From the NCBI GenBank assembly GCA_910585405.1, contig CAJUDO010000013.1:1-64000 (forward strand): DNA of 64,000 nucleotides, read 5' to 3'. Position numbers and translations under genes: made by a program. Shown in pieces: positions 7,346 through 16,414 of the stretch. Numbering within the stretch: the first letter of the stretch is position 1; each line of letters opens with the position of its first letter. Below the pieces are notes generated by a model. It was given only the letters and a program-made list of their open reading frames with translations. It had not been told where the DNA came from and did not search any database. The stretch is from an uncultured Peptococcaceae bacterium. Its GTDB lineage: Bacteria > Bacillota > Peptococcia > Peptococcales > Peptococcaceae.

Positions 7346-8725
7346 ATGTCTCACATCATGGATCTTGTTTCTCAAATCAATGCGCAGATCAACAGTATTG
7401 TCTGGGGTCCCATCATGCTGACCCTCTTAATCGGTACTGGTCTGCTCCTATCCATTCGCATGGGATTTCCCCAGTTTACCCGTTTCGCCTATGTGATGAA
7501 AAATACCATCGGCAGTTTATTCAGCGGCAAGCAGCATCACAAAGATGCTTCAGGCGTCAGCCCCTTTCAGGCAGTGGCCACTGCCATGGCCGGCACCATC
7601 GGTACCGGCAGTATCACCGGTGTGGCTACCGCTTTGGTTTCCGGCGGTCCCGGCGCGATTTTCTGGATGTGGATCAGCGCCCTTTTAGGTATGGTGACCA
7701 AATATTCTGAAATTGTGCTTTCCCTGCACTTCCGCGAGAAAAATGCTGACGGACAATGGGTCGGCGGTCCCATGTATTATATTCAAAACGGTTTGGGTTT
7801 TAAATGGCTGGCTGTGCTGTTTGCCTTTTTTGTGTGCATTGCCTGCTTAGGGACCGGCAACGCTACCCAGAGCAATTCTATTTCTGTCGCTTTGCAGTCT
7901 ACACTGCACATTCAACCCTGGATTACCGGCGTGGTGCTTACCTTGCTTGTGGGCGCTGTGATTTTAGGCGGAATTCGCCGGATTGCCGCTGTCAATGAAA
8001 AGCTGGTTCCTTTCATGGCCATGTTCTATGTATTGATCGCCATTGTTGCTCTGCTGCTCAATATCGCCAAAGTACCTGCTGCTTTTGCGCTGATTTTTGA
8101 AGAAGCCTTCAATTTCCGCGCTGCAGCAGGGGGCGCAACCGGGTATGGCATTATGCTGGCCATGCGCTATGGTTTTGCCCGCGGCGTATTTTCCAACGAA
8201 GCCGGTCTGGGCAGCGCGCCCATCGCCCATGCCGCTTCCAGCGCCAAAAATCCCGTTGACCAGGGGATTTGGGGAATGTTTGAAGTATTTTTTACCACCA
8301 TCATCGTTTGCACCTGTACTGCTCTGGTCATCATCACCACCGGTTCTGTTGACAGCGGGCTTTCCGGCTCTGCACTGTCCATCTATGCGTACAATCGCGC
8401 CGTTCCCGGCATCGGCGGCGTGGGTGTGACATTGGCTACTGTACTATTTGCCACCTCTACCATTTTGGGCTGGGCCTATTACGGTGAGAAAGCCATTGAA
8501 TATTTGTTCCACAAAAATCGCACAGCTGTACTGGCATATCGCGCTTTATATACTGCGGTTGTCTTTGTCGGCGCTTTCGGCGGAGCGGAAAATCTGGAGC
8601 TCATCTGGTCCATCTCCGACACCACCAACGGTCTGATGGCTATCCCCAACTTGATTGGAATTATCGGTCTCAGCGGTATTGTGGTCAAACTGACCAAAGA
8701 TTATTTTGTCAAGGTAGAAAAATAA
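7346..8725 (+). CDS. Alanine/glycine:sodium symporter (AGCS family)
   Basis: A 459-aa integral membrane protein of the AGCS family, which imports alanine or glycine with sodium. The family signature around ATAMAGTIGTGSITGVATAL (about residues 77-96) is intact, followed by GGPGAIFWMWISALLGM and the conserved FSNEAGLGSAPIAHAA region. Some ten to eleven hydrophobic segments are visible. The ATG at 7346 has AGGAGG 7 bp upstream; an earlier in-frame extension to 7235 lacks a ribosome binding site and is not hydrophobic in the family manner. The terminal residues FVKVEK are charged. No glycine riboswitch, common before this family, is recognisable in the leader. Confidence 0.93.
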   Translation: MSHIMDLVSQINAQINSIVWGPIMLTLLIGTGLLLSIRMGFPQFTRFAYVMKNTIGSLFSGKQHHKDASGVSPFQAVATAMAGTIGTGSITGVATALVSGGPGAIFWMWISALLGMVTKYSEIVLSLHFREKNADGQWVGGPMYYIQNGLGFKWLAVLFAFFVCIACLGTGNATQSNSISVALQSTLHIQPWITGVVLTLLVGAVILGGIRRIAAVNEKLVPFMAMFYVLIAIVALLLNIAKVPAAFALIFEEAFNFRAAAGGATGYGIMLAMRYGFARGVFSNEAGLGSAPIAHAASSAKNPVDQGIWGMFEVFFTTIIVCTCTALVIITTGSVDSGLSGSALSIYAYNRAVPGIGGVGVTLATVLFATSTILGWAYYGEKAIEYLFHKNRTAVLAYRALYTAVVFVGAFGGAENLELIWSISDTTNGLMAIPNLIGIIGLSGIVVKLTKDYFVKVEK

Positions 8726-8760
8726 CGCTGCGCGGTTTCCCTTTCTTTACAAACATCATA

Positions 8761-8849
8761 AAAAAGAGTACACTAGATAAATATGATTTCTAAAAGAACC
8801 ATTCACTGGAGATGATTTCATTGTTCACATTATCTAATGTACTCTTTTT
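8761..8849 (+). promoter_or_regulatory. Long inverted repeat enclosing the start of the TauE-like gene
   Basis: The 20 bases at 8761-8780 are complementary to 8830-8849 with one mismatch. The 49-base loop contains the GGAG ribosome binding site (8808-8811) and the TTG start (8821). If both arms are in the transcript, the start region would be held in a closed loop. Alternatively it is a DNA operator dyad. Confidence 0.6.
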
Positions 8850-9573
8850 TCTTGTTCTATTTCTCACCTGCATTATTTCCGGTCTGGTAGGGTTCGGCAG
8901 CAATATTCTGGCACTGCCCTTTCTTTCTCTCTTTTTAGATGTAAAGACGATTGTGCCCGTATTAGTGCTTACCGTTTTAGCCAATGGCATTCCCCGTCTG
9001 CTGCGGCAGTACCGCAGCATCCATCTGCCGACCTATTTTACCATGCTGCCTTTGGCAGTTCTCGGAGGTATATGCGGAATTCATCTGACCAACGTCCTCC
9101 ATGAGGGATGGATGAAACTGCTACTTGCAGCACTGATGCTTTTTATTTCTGTCAGAGGTCTGCGCGGTTTAGCTGACAAAAAACAAGCCAAACAGCAGCG
9201 CCATGCAAATCCACTGTTTCTCGCCGTTCCCTTTATGGGCGGTGTGATGCAGGCGGCTTTTGCCTGCGGCGGACCTATTTTCAATATTTATATTCTGCTC
9301 AATTTGCGGAAAAAAGAAGAAATTCGCGCTACCCAATTTGCCATAGGCGCCACCTCTGCCAGCATCATTGCCTTGCAGTATCTGGCAGAAGGCGTGTATC
9401 AGGGAGAAACACTCCACTTTGTTTTCCTGCTGATCCCCGCTGTATTGTCTGCCTATGTGGTCAGCGAACTTATCTTCAAACATATTGACGGGCAACAATT
9501 TTTGCGTCTTGTGTACATCGTGCTAATCTTCTCCGGCCTACTCACCGGCTGGCAGGCATTGCAGCTGCTGTAA
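8821..9573 (+). CDS. TauE/SafE-family sulfite/anion exporter-like membrane protein
   Basis: A 250-aa membrane protein of the TauE/SafE (DUF81) family, whose members are thought to export sulfite or other organosulfur anions. The family hallmarks are the N-terminal ISGLVGFGSNILALPFLSL segment and the internal repeat copy VPFMGGVMQAAFACGGPIFNI (about residues 138-158). Seven to eight hydrophobic helices are visible. The TTG at 8821 is preferred because GGAG lies nine bases upstream; the ATG at 8812 directly abuts that site. The start lies inside the loop of a long inverted repeat. The substrate cannot be read from the sequence. It is a monocistronic gene with no clear terminator. Confidence 0.85.
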   Translation: MFTLSNVLFFLVLFLTCIISGLVGFGSNILALPFLSLFLDVKTIVPVLVLTVLANGIPRLLRQYRSIHLPTYFTMLPLAVLGGICGIHLTNVLHEGWMKLLLAALMLFISVRGLRGLADKKQAKQQRHANPLFLAVPFMGGVMQAAFACGGPIFNIYILLNLRKKEEIRATQFAIGATSASIIALQYLAEGVYQGETLHFVFLLIPAVLSAYVVSELIFKHIDGQQFLRLVYIVLIFSGLLTGWQALQLL

Positions 9574-9707
9574 AAATGCTCTACAGGCACTCCATCAGAA
9601 TCTCATAAATTGCACTTGATCAGGTTGCTGCTGAACGCTACACTCCATAATGCATTATATTTTGCGGTAGTTGCTATCGGTCAATAGGCTTTTATAAAAT
9701 TTTGCAG

Positions 9708-9746
9708 AAAAAAACAGTGTGAAATTCTGCAATAGACTTCACACTG
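9708..9746 (-). terminator. Terminator of the 54-aa gene
   Basis: On the minus strand CAGTGTGAA pairs with TTCACACTG, followed by seven T residues. It ends the transcript of the small gene that stops at 9778. Confidence 0.85.
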
Positions 9747-9777
9747 CCTGCTGATCTCAAGGACCATGAATGATTTT

Positions 9778-9942
9778 TTATTTGCGCAAATGATTGCTGG
9801 ATTTTAACAACGCAGATTCCCAAATTCGCTCTGCCTTTTCTGGAAGCATCGTCGGGGAAATACGTTCCCGCAGCGCAAACAATGCCGTTGTATTCAGGTA
9901 AGATAGCTCAAACAAAAGCTTGTCCTTTAACTCCCGTCTCAT
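9778..9942 (-). CDS. Hypothetical 54-aa protein
   Basis: A short ORF beginning MRRELKDKLLFELSYLN and ending SSNHLRK. It has an excellent GGAGGAG ribosome binding site 6 bp before the ATG at 9942 and a strong intrinsic terminator just downstream, which together make it a convincing gene. It is charged and predicted helical, with a central segment ERISPTMLPEKAERIWESAL. It has no membrane segment and no cysteines. The length is the same as the Spo0E-like protein at 51907, but the SQELD signature is absent. Function unknown. Confidence 0.7.
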   Translation of the reverse strand: MRRELKDKLLFELSYLNTTALFALRERISPTMLPEKAERIWESALLKSSNHLRK

Positions 9943-10076
9943 AAATCTCCTCCTCTGTCTTTCTCTCTATAGAAAATAAATCCTAGTATTCCTATAGTAT
10001 ATTCATTTTCCCCATAGTTGTCAAAGAATGTTTGTACCTTTTTACTAAATCTTGAAGATTTTTATCCTGCAGCACA

Positions 10077-10121
10077 TAAAAGAAAGGTCACCATCACCAT
10101 TGGGCAACGGTCACCTTTCTT
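10077..10121 (-). terminator. Terminator of glyQ-glyS
   Basis: On the minus strand AAGAAAGGTGACC pairs imperfectly (one mismatch) with GGTGACCTTTCTT-like sequence, followed by TTTT. It lies 43 bp after the glyS stop. Confidence 0.7.
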
Positions 10122-10163
10122 GCACTTCACACTATGAGAATTGCGTTTCCCAAAATGTAGGCT

Positions 10164-12233
10164 CTAATCCTGCACAATTTTGGTCAAATCGGCAATTTGA
10201 TTGGACAGCGTGCTTACCCGCCGCAGCAAGGCCAGGCGATTATTTTTGATGGCTTCGTTTTCATCCATAACCATCACGCCATCGAAAAAGGCGCTGATGG
10301 ATTCTTCCAATGTCGAGATGATGGTCAATGTCTCCGCATACTGCCGTCTCTGCACCTGCTCTGCAATGGCGTTCTCGGCAAACTGCACATCGCTCCACAA
10401 TTGTTTTTCTACTGGCTCCACTAGATTGGCTTCTTCCACTGCATCGGAAACAGCCTTTTTCGCCAAATTGTTGGCGCGGGTGAAGGCCGTCAATACCTTG
10501 GCAAAGGTATCTGTCGTGCGCATTTTATTCAGCGCTTCGGCGCGCAGCAGCGTTTCTGTGAGATTGTCGTAGCCGCAGGATACAACCGCCTCCACCACAT
10601 CATAGCGGAAGCCGCGGTCATTGAGCACATTGCGAATCCGCTGTTCAAAAAAACCATATACCCGCTGGCATAACGCCTCTTTGTCGCCTACAATCTCATC
10701 GGGATAGTGGGCAATGGCTTGTTTGATCAGGGCAGTCAGGCTCACCAATACACTGCGGCCCAAAATCATGCTGCAAATGCCCGCTGCCTGACGGCGCAAG
10801 GCATATGGGTCCTGAGAACCTGTCGGCTCTATCCCCGCTGCAAAGCAGCCCACAATGGTGTCCATCTTATCAGCAATGCTGACTGTCAATCCTTCAAAGG
10901 TCAACGGAATTTCGCCATCGGCATTTTTCGGCAAATAGTGTTCCGAAATCGCCTTGGCTGTCAAGGGATGTTCTCCCTGGGCATAGGCATATTTTTCCCC
11001 CATCAGGCCCTGCAATTCGGGGAATTCATACACCACATTGCTCACCAGATCAGCCTTGGCCAGATAAGCAGCCCGCAGCGCCCGCTCTTTTACGCCGTCG
11101 CCCAGTTGCAGCAAATCGGCAATCACAATGACGCCCTGCTGTACCCGCAGCATTTTTTCATAAATAGTGCCCAATTTTTCCTGGAACACGATAGATTTCA
11201 ATTTTTCTACATTATCCTCTAATTTGATCTTCAAATCCTCATCATAGAAGAATTTTGCGTCAGCCAGACGGGCTTCCAGTACCTTTTCATTGCCTTGCTG
11301 TACAATATCCAGATGTGCTCCGTTGCCGTTACGCACTGTGATAAACTTGGGCATCAGATGATGTCCTTTCAGCACAGGAAAATACCGTTGGTGCTCCTTC
11401 ATCGGTGTGATGATCAATTGCTCCGGCATGAGCATATAGGCCGGATTAAAGTTGCCCATCAGCGCTGTCGGATATTCCACCAGATAGAGAACCTCCTCCA
11501 GCAGTTCTTCATCCATGTCTGCCGTACCGCCAGCCTGTTCGGCCAATGCCTGCATCTGCTCCAAAATCATAGTCTGCCGTCTGTTTTGGTCTACGATGAC
11601 ATAGTCCTTCTCCAGCACATCCAGATAGTCCTCCGCGCAGGGGATTTCCAGATGATCGGAGCCCAGATAACGATGTCCCCGAGAAATATTGCCGGAAGTA
11701 ATATCCTCAATGGTAAACGGCACGATTTCCTTGCCATGCAGCGCTACAATCCAGCGAATGGGACGGGCATAGCGCAGTTCGGTAAAGCCCCAGCGCATTG
11801 GTTTTGGGAAATGAATCCCGCACACCAATTGGGGCAGAAGGGTCGGCAATGTCTCTGCAGTGGCCACACCGGCAGCCTTTTTGGTGGCAAAGACATACAT
11901 CCCGCCGTTTACTTCCTTCTGATACAAGTCTTGCACATCAACGCCCTGACCGCGGGCAAATCCCAAAGCAGCCTTTGTCGGATTGCCCTCTGCATCATAA
12001 GCTGCTTTCACAGCAGGCCCCTTGGCTTCTTCTTCCAAATCCTCCTGCTTATCGGCAAGATTCTTTACCAGCAACACAATACGGCGCGGCGTACCATAGG
12101 TAGCTACCTCATCATACTGAATACGCTGTTCCTTCAGCTGCGTTTCCGCCATCTGTTTCAGCTCAGCCAAAGCAGGTGGCATAAATTTTGCAGGCACTTC
12201 TTCCAGCCCAATTTCCAATAACAAATCGCTCAT
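10164..12233 (-). CDS. glyS: Glycyl-tRNA synthetase beta subunit
   Basis: A 689-aa beta subunit of the bacterial alpha2beta2 glycyl-tRNA synthetase, which carries tRNA recognition. The N-terminus MSDLLLEIGLEEVPAKFMPPAL is diagnostic. Further family blocks are YGTPRRIVLLV, FPKPMRWG, RPIRWIVALHG and MKEHQRYFPV. The C-terminal anticodon-binding-like part contains FFDGVMVMDENEAIKNNRLALL near the end. Length is normal. The start ATG shares one base with the glyQ stop (TAATG), so the subunits are translationally coupled. Expression is governed by the T-box ahead of glyQ. Confidence 0.98.
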   Translation of the reverse strand: MSDLLLEIGLEEVPAKFMPPALAELKQMAETQLKEQRIQYDEVATYGTPRRIVLLVKNLADKQEDLEEEAKGPAVKAAYDAEGNPTKAALGFARGQGVDVQDLYQKEVNGGMYVFATKKAAGVATAETLPTLLPQLVCGIHFPKPMRWGFTELRYARPIRWIVALHGKEIVPFTIEDITSGNISRGHRYLGSDHLEIPCAEDYLDVLEKDYVIVDQNRRQTMILEQMQALAEQAGGTADMDEELLEEVLYLVEYPTALMGNFNPAYMLMPEQLIITPMKEHQRYFPVLKGHHLMPKFITVRNGNGAHLDIVQQGNEKVLEARLADAKFFYDEDLKIKLEDNVEKLKSIVFQEKLGTIYEKMLRVQQGVIVIADLLQLGDGVKERALRAAYLAKADLVSNVVYEFPELQGLMGEKYAYAQGEHPLTAKAISEHYLPKNADGEIPLTFEGLTVSIADKMDTIVGCFAAGIEPTGSQDPYALRRQAAGICSMILGRSVLVSLTALIKQAIAHYPDEIVGDKEALCQRVYGFFEQRIRNVLNDRGFRYDVVEAVVSCGYDNLTETLLRAEALNKMRTTDTFAKVLTAFTRANNLAKKAVSDAVEEANLVEPVEKQLWSDVQFAENAIAEQVQRRQYAETLTIISTLEESISAFFDGVMVMDENEAIKNNRLALLRRVSTLSNQIADLTKIVQD

Positions 12234-13150
12234 TATTCTTCCTCCTTGGCCTGATCCAAATTCAATTTTGCGCGCAGCACCGGATCCTTCACCAACGGAT
12301 ATCCCAGCGCTTCCCGCTGTTTCACATAAGCCTGCGCACAGGCCCGCGCCATATTCCGCACCCGGGCAATATAATGGGTGCGCTCCGTTACGCTGATGGC
12401 GCCGCGGGCATCCAGCAGATTAAAGGTATGGGAGCACTTCAGCACATAGTCATAGGCCGGCTGCACCAGGCCCGCTTCCACCACGCGGATGGCCTCTTTT
12501 TCATATGCGTCAAAGAATGTAAAGAGCATATCGGTGTCCGCCACTTTGAAGTTGTATGTGGAATAGTCCACCTCATTCTGATGGAAAACGTCACGATATA
12601 ATACATCTCCCACCCATTGAATATCATATACACTGTCCACACCCTGAATGAAGGTTGCCAGACGTTCCAAACCGTAGGTGATTTCACCGCACACCGGCTT
12701 GCAGTCAATACCGCCGCACTGCTGGAAATAGGTAAACTGGGTGACCTCCATGCCGTCCAGCCACACTTCCCAGCCCAAGCCCCAGGCGCCCAATGTAGGA
12801 GACTCCCAGTTGTCCTCCACAAAACGGATATCATGCTCCAGCTGGCTGATTCCCAGCGCCTCCAGGCTTTGCAGATATAGTTCCTGAATATTATCCGGCG
12901 ATGGTTTTAAGATTACCTGATATTGATAATAATGCTGCAGACGGTTTGGATTTTCTCCATAACGGCCGTCAGCAGGACGGCGACATGGCTCAATATAAGC
13001 CACGTTCCACGGTTCTGGCCCCAGCGCATGCAAAAAGGTAGAGGGATTCATAGTTCCCGCCCCTTTTTCAATGTCGTACGGCTGCATGATGATGCAGCCC
13101 TGTTCGCCCCAGAACTTGTTCAATGTCAAAATCATTTCCTGAAAATTCAT
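12233..13150 (-). CDS. glyQ: Glycyl-tRNA synthetase alpha subunit
   Basis: A 305-aa catalytic alpha subunit that activates glycine and charges tRNA-Gly together with GlyS. The N-terminus MNFQEMILTLNKFWGEQGC and the blocks PYDIEKGAGTMNPSTFLHAL, EPCRRPADGRYGENPNRLQ and QFTYFQQCGG are typical. The ATG at 13150 has GAAGGAG about 10 bp upstream; the ORF continues upstream without a ribosome binding site, inside the leader. The gene is preceded by a T-box leader with antiterminator and terminator, so it is induced when tRNA-Gly is uncharged. Confidence 0.98.
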   Translation of the reverse strand: MNFQEMILTLNKFWGEQGCIIMQPYDIEKGAGTMNPSTFLHALGPEPWNVAYIEPCRRPADGRYGENPNRLQHYYQYQVILKPSPDNIQELYLQSLEALGISQLEHDIRFVEDNWESPTLGAWGLGWEVWLDGMEVTQFTYFQQCGGIDCKPVCGEITYGLERLATFIQGVDSVYDIQWVGDVLYRDVFHQNEVDYSTYNFKVADTDMLFTFFDAYEKEAIRVVEAGLVQPAYDYVLKCSHTFNLLDARGAISVTERTHYIARVRNMARACAQAYVKQREALGYPLVKDPVLRAKLNLDQAKEEE

Positions 13151-13186
13151 TGCAAGTTTCACTCCTTCTTTGATTTGCAGAATCAA

Positions 13187-13412
13187 CAAAAAATCTCCCG
13201 CTCCTGTCACACGGACAGGGACGAGAGATTGTATTCCCGCGGTTCCACCCTGATTGACACAGTCCTTCGGACCATGCCCACTTTACGGATGCAGCTCCAG
13301 AGCGCCCTTCATCAAAACGCCGCATCGGGCTCGCACCATCCCCGACTCGCTTGTACCTTGTTCAGATTACTATTCTCCTTCTACGCCGCCTATATGCATC
13401 ATCTGATGTTTT
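13187..13412 (-). promoter_or_regulatory. T-box leader of glyQ-glyS
   Basis: On the minus strand the T-box core AGGGTGGAACCGCG lies at 13238-13251. Upstream (13320-13360) is the stem I-type block with GGGATGGTGCGAGCC, common in glycine T-boxes. Downstream is the competing terminator: a 14-bp stem formed by 13214-13227 and 13195-13208, followed by a T run at 13188-13193. Uncharged tRNA-Gly should stabilise the antiterminator and allow read-through into glyQ. Confidence 0.93.
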
Positions 13413-13417
13413 GTTTC

Positions 13418-13446
13418 AATATAACATACTACTTTCTTCCTGTCAA
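13418..13446 (-). promoter_or_regulatory. Promoter of the glyQS T-box transcript
   Basis: On the minus strand TTGACA (13446-13441) and TATATT (13423-13418) are separated by exactly 17 bp. This puts the start near 13411, at the beginning of the T-box leader. Confidence 0.85.
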
Positions 13447-13509
13447 GATTGTAAAAAATTTCATGAATATTTTTTCTACATTTTTAATGACTTCTTCGTT
13501 AAATTGTTG

Positions 13510-13609
13510 TATACTCTTATACATAGAGAGTTTCCCTTCTTTGTGTTGATTTTTGTTTTCAACCTTTATTTTACCACAAAGGGCTAGCTCTCTTTTCTTT
13601 TTTATTTTT
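13510..13609 (+). ncRNA. Possible small RNA or plus-strand hairpin
   Basis: A -10-like TATACT at 13510-13515 is followed by a three-level stem. AGAGAG (13525-13530) pairs with CTCTCT (13588-13593). CCCTTCTTTGTG (13534-13545) pairs with CACAAAGGG (13575-13583). GTTG pairs with CAAC inside. A T-rich tail follows to 13609. No ORF is nearby on this strand and no convincing -35 is present. Confidence 0.3.
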
Positions 13610-13668
13610 CCTACAAAAACTTTACGCTGTCAAAACTTGTGCCATGTAAATTGCTCATAGGAAAAAAG

Positions 13669-13697
13669 AGCTACCTCCGCGAATCGCGAAGGTAGCT
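13669..13697 (-). terminator. Terminator of the 91-aa membrane protein gene
   Basis: AGCTACCT...AGGTAGCT with an inner CGCG/CGCG stem, 29 bases in all. It is flanked by A and T runs, so it may act in both directions. It lies 70 bp beyond the stop at 13768. Confidence 0.8.
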
Positions 13698-13767
13698 CAC
13701 TTTTTCAGCTCAGTCGATATGTCAGCCCAGGAACGTTCTGTTCTCCATTCACCCTTGACGCGCTCCC

Positions 13768-14043
13768 CTATTCTTTAATCAAAGCCACATTTGCACTGTG
13801 CACCAAATAAACCTTGCCGTTTATTTTTACCTGAATCTGATCTCCGTCGGCATAATCTGTCCAGCTGTCTACCTTTCCTTTTACAATTTGCCCATCGGGC
13901 AATCTTATAATTGCTGTATCATAGGCATATGTCAAATCGATAATAGTTCGATTATAAAAATTTTCACCAATAAAGTACACGCCTCCGGCAACAATCAGCA
14001 AAACCAATACCACAGCTATGGCAACCACAAACTTCTTTTTCAT
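13768..14043 (-). CDS. Small membrane-anchored protein, unknown function
   Basis: A 91-aa protein with an N-terminal hydrophobic segment (MKKKFVVAIAVVLVLLIVAGG, residues 1-21) that could be an uncleaved anchor or signal. An extracytoplasmic domain of about 65 residues follows, containing IIRLPDGQIVKGKVDSWTDY and DGDQIQVKINGKVYLVHSAN. The small all-beta pattern resembles short conserved proteins of gut Clostridia, but I do not know a function. The ATG at 14043 has GGGAGGTG correctly spaced; the GTG at 14052 overlaps that site. It is followed by its own terminator. Confidence 0.7.
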   Translation of the reverse strand: MKKKFVVAIAVVLVLLIVAGGVYFIGENFYNRTIIDLTYAYDTAIIRLPDGQIVKGKVDSWTDYADGDQIQVKINGKVYLVHSANVALIKE

Positions 14044-14134
14044 TTTCCGCACCTCCCATCCATAAAGTCAGTTCCTACACTTGCAAATTGCACCTTGAAA
14101 TTGTCTGACACGCCGCTTGCTCTGGAAAAAATTT

Positions 14135-15076
14135 TCACTCAGCAGAGGTCACGGCAAAGTCCGCTGTCAATTCCTGGAGCTTTTCCAGCAAAAACAATTC
14201 CTCCCGTGTCAACGGCATATCCTTGCGGTACACCACACCAATCCGGCACAGCCAGCGTTCGTCGGCTATGGCCAATGGTTTGAGCAAACCCGAATCTCCA
14301 TATATATTGTCCCGTGAAGCGCTGAACGGCATCGCTGTGACCGCTTGGGAACGCGCCACGTACTTTTTCACGCTCTCTTTATCCTTCATAGGGATGGCTT
14401 GCAGCTGTGCGATATCACAATGTCGGCCAAACAGTACCTGGTCCTCCTCGCTGAAGGAATCCTTGTAATATATGTAGGGAAATTGCAGCAATTCACCCAG
14501 AGACGCACAGGCTTTCCCATAATAGGGATTTCGCTTGCCCACCCAAAAATACATTTCATCCTCATATAAGTTCAGAAAAGTCAGATGATGTTTCTCCAAT
14601 TCCTTTTTATAGTAGGCTTCCTCATTATTGCAGATCATAATAATGCCCAAATCTGCTTCCCGCCGATTTACCTGATGTAACACCGAATCCCCGTTATTTT
14701 CATCTAAAAGTAAATGGAGACCGGGATGTGTCTCTCTGATCTGCACCATCAAATCCAGCAGGAAATGCTCGCAGGCAAAAGGAATGGCCGAGAGAAAGAC
14801 GCGTCCGTTAATGCTGCCGCTCATACCCTGGCCCAGACATCGAATTGCTTCCATCTCCTCTATGATGACCACAGCCTTCTCAATCACCTGCTCTCCCAAG
14901 CTGGTAAAAGTCACGCCTTTTTTGCTGCGCTTCATCAATTCATAACCCAATTCTTCTTCCAGTTCTTTGATGGCTGCGCTCATAGAAGGCTGCGCAATAT
15001 ACAGATGCTGTGCAGCTTTAGAAATAGAGCCCTGTTTCTTTATTTCCAGTAAATATTGTAATTGCGTCAAGCGCAT
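14135..15076 (-). CDS. LysR-family transcriptional regulator
   Basis: A 313-aa LysR regulator. The N-terminal winged helix-turn-helix (MRLTQLQYLLEIKKQGSISKA onward to about residue 60) includes the typical AQPSMSAAIKELEEELGYEL. A periplasmic-binding-protein-like effector domain follows from about residue 90. The ATG has an AGGAGGG site. It lies 24 bp after the MFS transporter gene on the same strand and is probably co-transcribed with it, so it may control that transporter. Its effector is unknown. Confidence 0.9.
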   Translation of the reverse strand: MRLTQLQYLLEIKKQGSISKAAQHLYIAQPSMSAAIKELEEELGYELMKRSKKGVTFTSLGEQVIEKAVVIIEEMEAIRCLGQGMSGSINGRVFLSAIPFACEHFLLDLMVQIRETHPGLHLLLDENNGDSVLHQVNRREADLGIIMICNNEEAYYKKELEKHHLTFLNLYEDEMYFWVGKRNPYYGKACASLGELLQFPYIYYKDSFSEEDQVLFGRHCDIAQLQAIPMKDKESVKKYVARSQAVTAMPFSASRDNIYGDSGLLKPLAIADERWLCRIGVVYRKDMPLTREELFLLEKLQELTADFAVTSAE

Positions 15077-15100
15077 AACATGCCCTCCTAGTTCTCATCC

Positions 15101-16300
15101 TTACCACACGTCTTCTTTTACGCCCCAGCGCTGCAAAATTGTAGGATAGCAAAGCACAATCAGCAGCATACACACAGCCAGACAGGCCGCAATAAAATAA
15201 ATCTGCCGATAACCGCCCAGCACGCCTGCCACAGCGCTCCAGAAAATGGCGCCCACAAAAAATCCCATATCCTCAGACGCCAAATAAATACTGTTGCTGG
15301 TACCTTGTCGTAATTTGCTGATGGTTTTGATTGTTTTGGTAGTTAAAAGGGGATAATAAAACCCCATCGCTGCACCGAAAGGAACCGCCAACACATAAAG
15401 CCATACTGCGCTGTCCGCAAAGAAGATGCCCAGATATACCCCAATCAGCAAGATTGTAATCCCAATAAAGACGACACGCTCCGATAAAATCTGCAAAATG
15501 GGATTCATAAATAACCGCACCAGAAAATTGGCCACAGCGAATATAATAAAAAACAAAGACAGATTTCCCATACTATTATCCAACGCATACAGGTTCAGAC
15601 AAGCCACCACAGTAGACTGTCCAAAGGCCAGCAAAAAGGTCAATACCAAAAAAATGCCAGTAGCTAATGTAAAGGAATGCTGCAAATTTTTTTCATCATT
15701 TGACGTCCCATTGGTTTCCTTGGGAGATTGTTTTTGTCCTCTTTGCAGGAAGAATACCAGTACTGCCGTGAGCACCGTAGAAAGCACCGTGACGATAAAC
15801 ACCTTATCAAATTGCTGCGCATCACTGTGACTCAGGTTTAATGCCAGAGATGGTCCTACCGCACCGCACAATGTGAAAAACATCATGCTGTAGCCCAGTC
15901 CTTCCAACAACCGGCGCGGCGGCAGCATGGAGCTGACGATGGTGGCAATGGCCGCACTGGACAGACCATATCCCAAACCGTTGGCAATCCGCATACACAG
16001 CAAAATTGTCACACTATCAGAAAACAAGTATCCTGTGCTGGCTGCCAAGGACAAACAAACTCCGAAAATTAAAATTCCTTTGACAGGGAACCGCTCCAGC
16101 AAACGTCCGGAAATAAGACGGGTTAATAATGACGCAAAAGTAAAGATTCCTGTCACCAAACCCACATAAAACTCAACAGACGTAAGAACCCGTGTATAGA
16201 TTCCAATGGTAGAGTAAAGCATAAAATAGCCAAGATTGACACCGAACTGAATGCCGTTGGCCAGAAGAAACTCCTTTGTCCACAATTTTTCTTTTTCCAA
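15101..16300 (-). CDS. MFS transporter
   Basis: A 399-aa major facilitator with about 12 hydrophobic segments. The loop between helices 2 and 3, FASLLTRLISGRLLERFPVKG, is the family signature region, and a central cytoplasmic loop is rich in K, Q and N (about residues 188-210). The start is a TTG with AAGGGTGAT upstream. It resembles drug or sugar efflux MFS proteins, but the substrate cannot be assigned. It is followed at once by a LysR gene that may regulate it. Confidence 0.85.
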   Translation of the reverse strand: MEKEKLWTKEFLLANGIQFGVNLGYFMLYSTIGIYTRVLTSVEFYVGLVTGIFTFASLLTRLISGRLLERFPVKGILIFGVCLSLAASTGYLFSDSVTILLCMRIANGLGYGLSSAAIATIVSSMLPPRRLLEGLGYSMMFFTLCGAVGPSLALNLSHSDAQQFDKVFIVTVLSTVLTAVLVFFLQRGQKQSPKETNGTSNDEKNLQHSFTLATGIFLVLTFLLAFGQSTVVACLNLYALDNSMGNLSLFFIIFAVANFLVRLFMNPILQILSERVVFIGITILLIGVYLGIFFADSAVWLYVLAVPFGAAMGFYYPLLTTKTIKTISKLRQGTSNSIYLASEDMGFFVGAIFWSAVAGVLGGYRQIYFIAACLAVCMLLIVLCYPTILQRWGVKEDVW

Positions 16301-16414
16301 GCTATCACCCTTCTCTTAAGCTCGCACATCTTACCTGCATCCCCCAATTGTTTGCTGCGGGCAATATATTTGGTTCAGATGTCGTTTCTGTTCTAGCTTT
16401 GCACGCTCAAAAGG

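Noticed and set aside
11295..12221. 308-codon plus-strand ORF
   Set aside because: Antisense to glyS, with typical shadow composition and no start signal.
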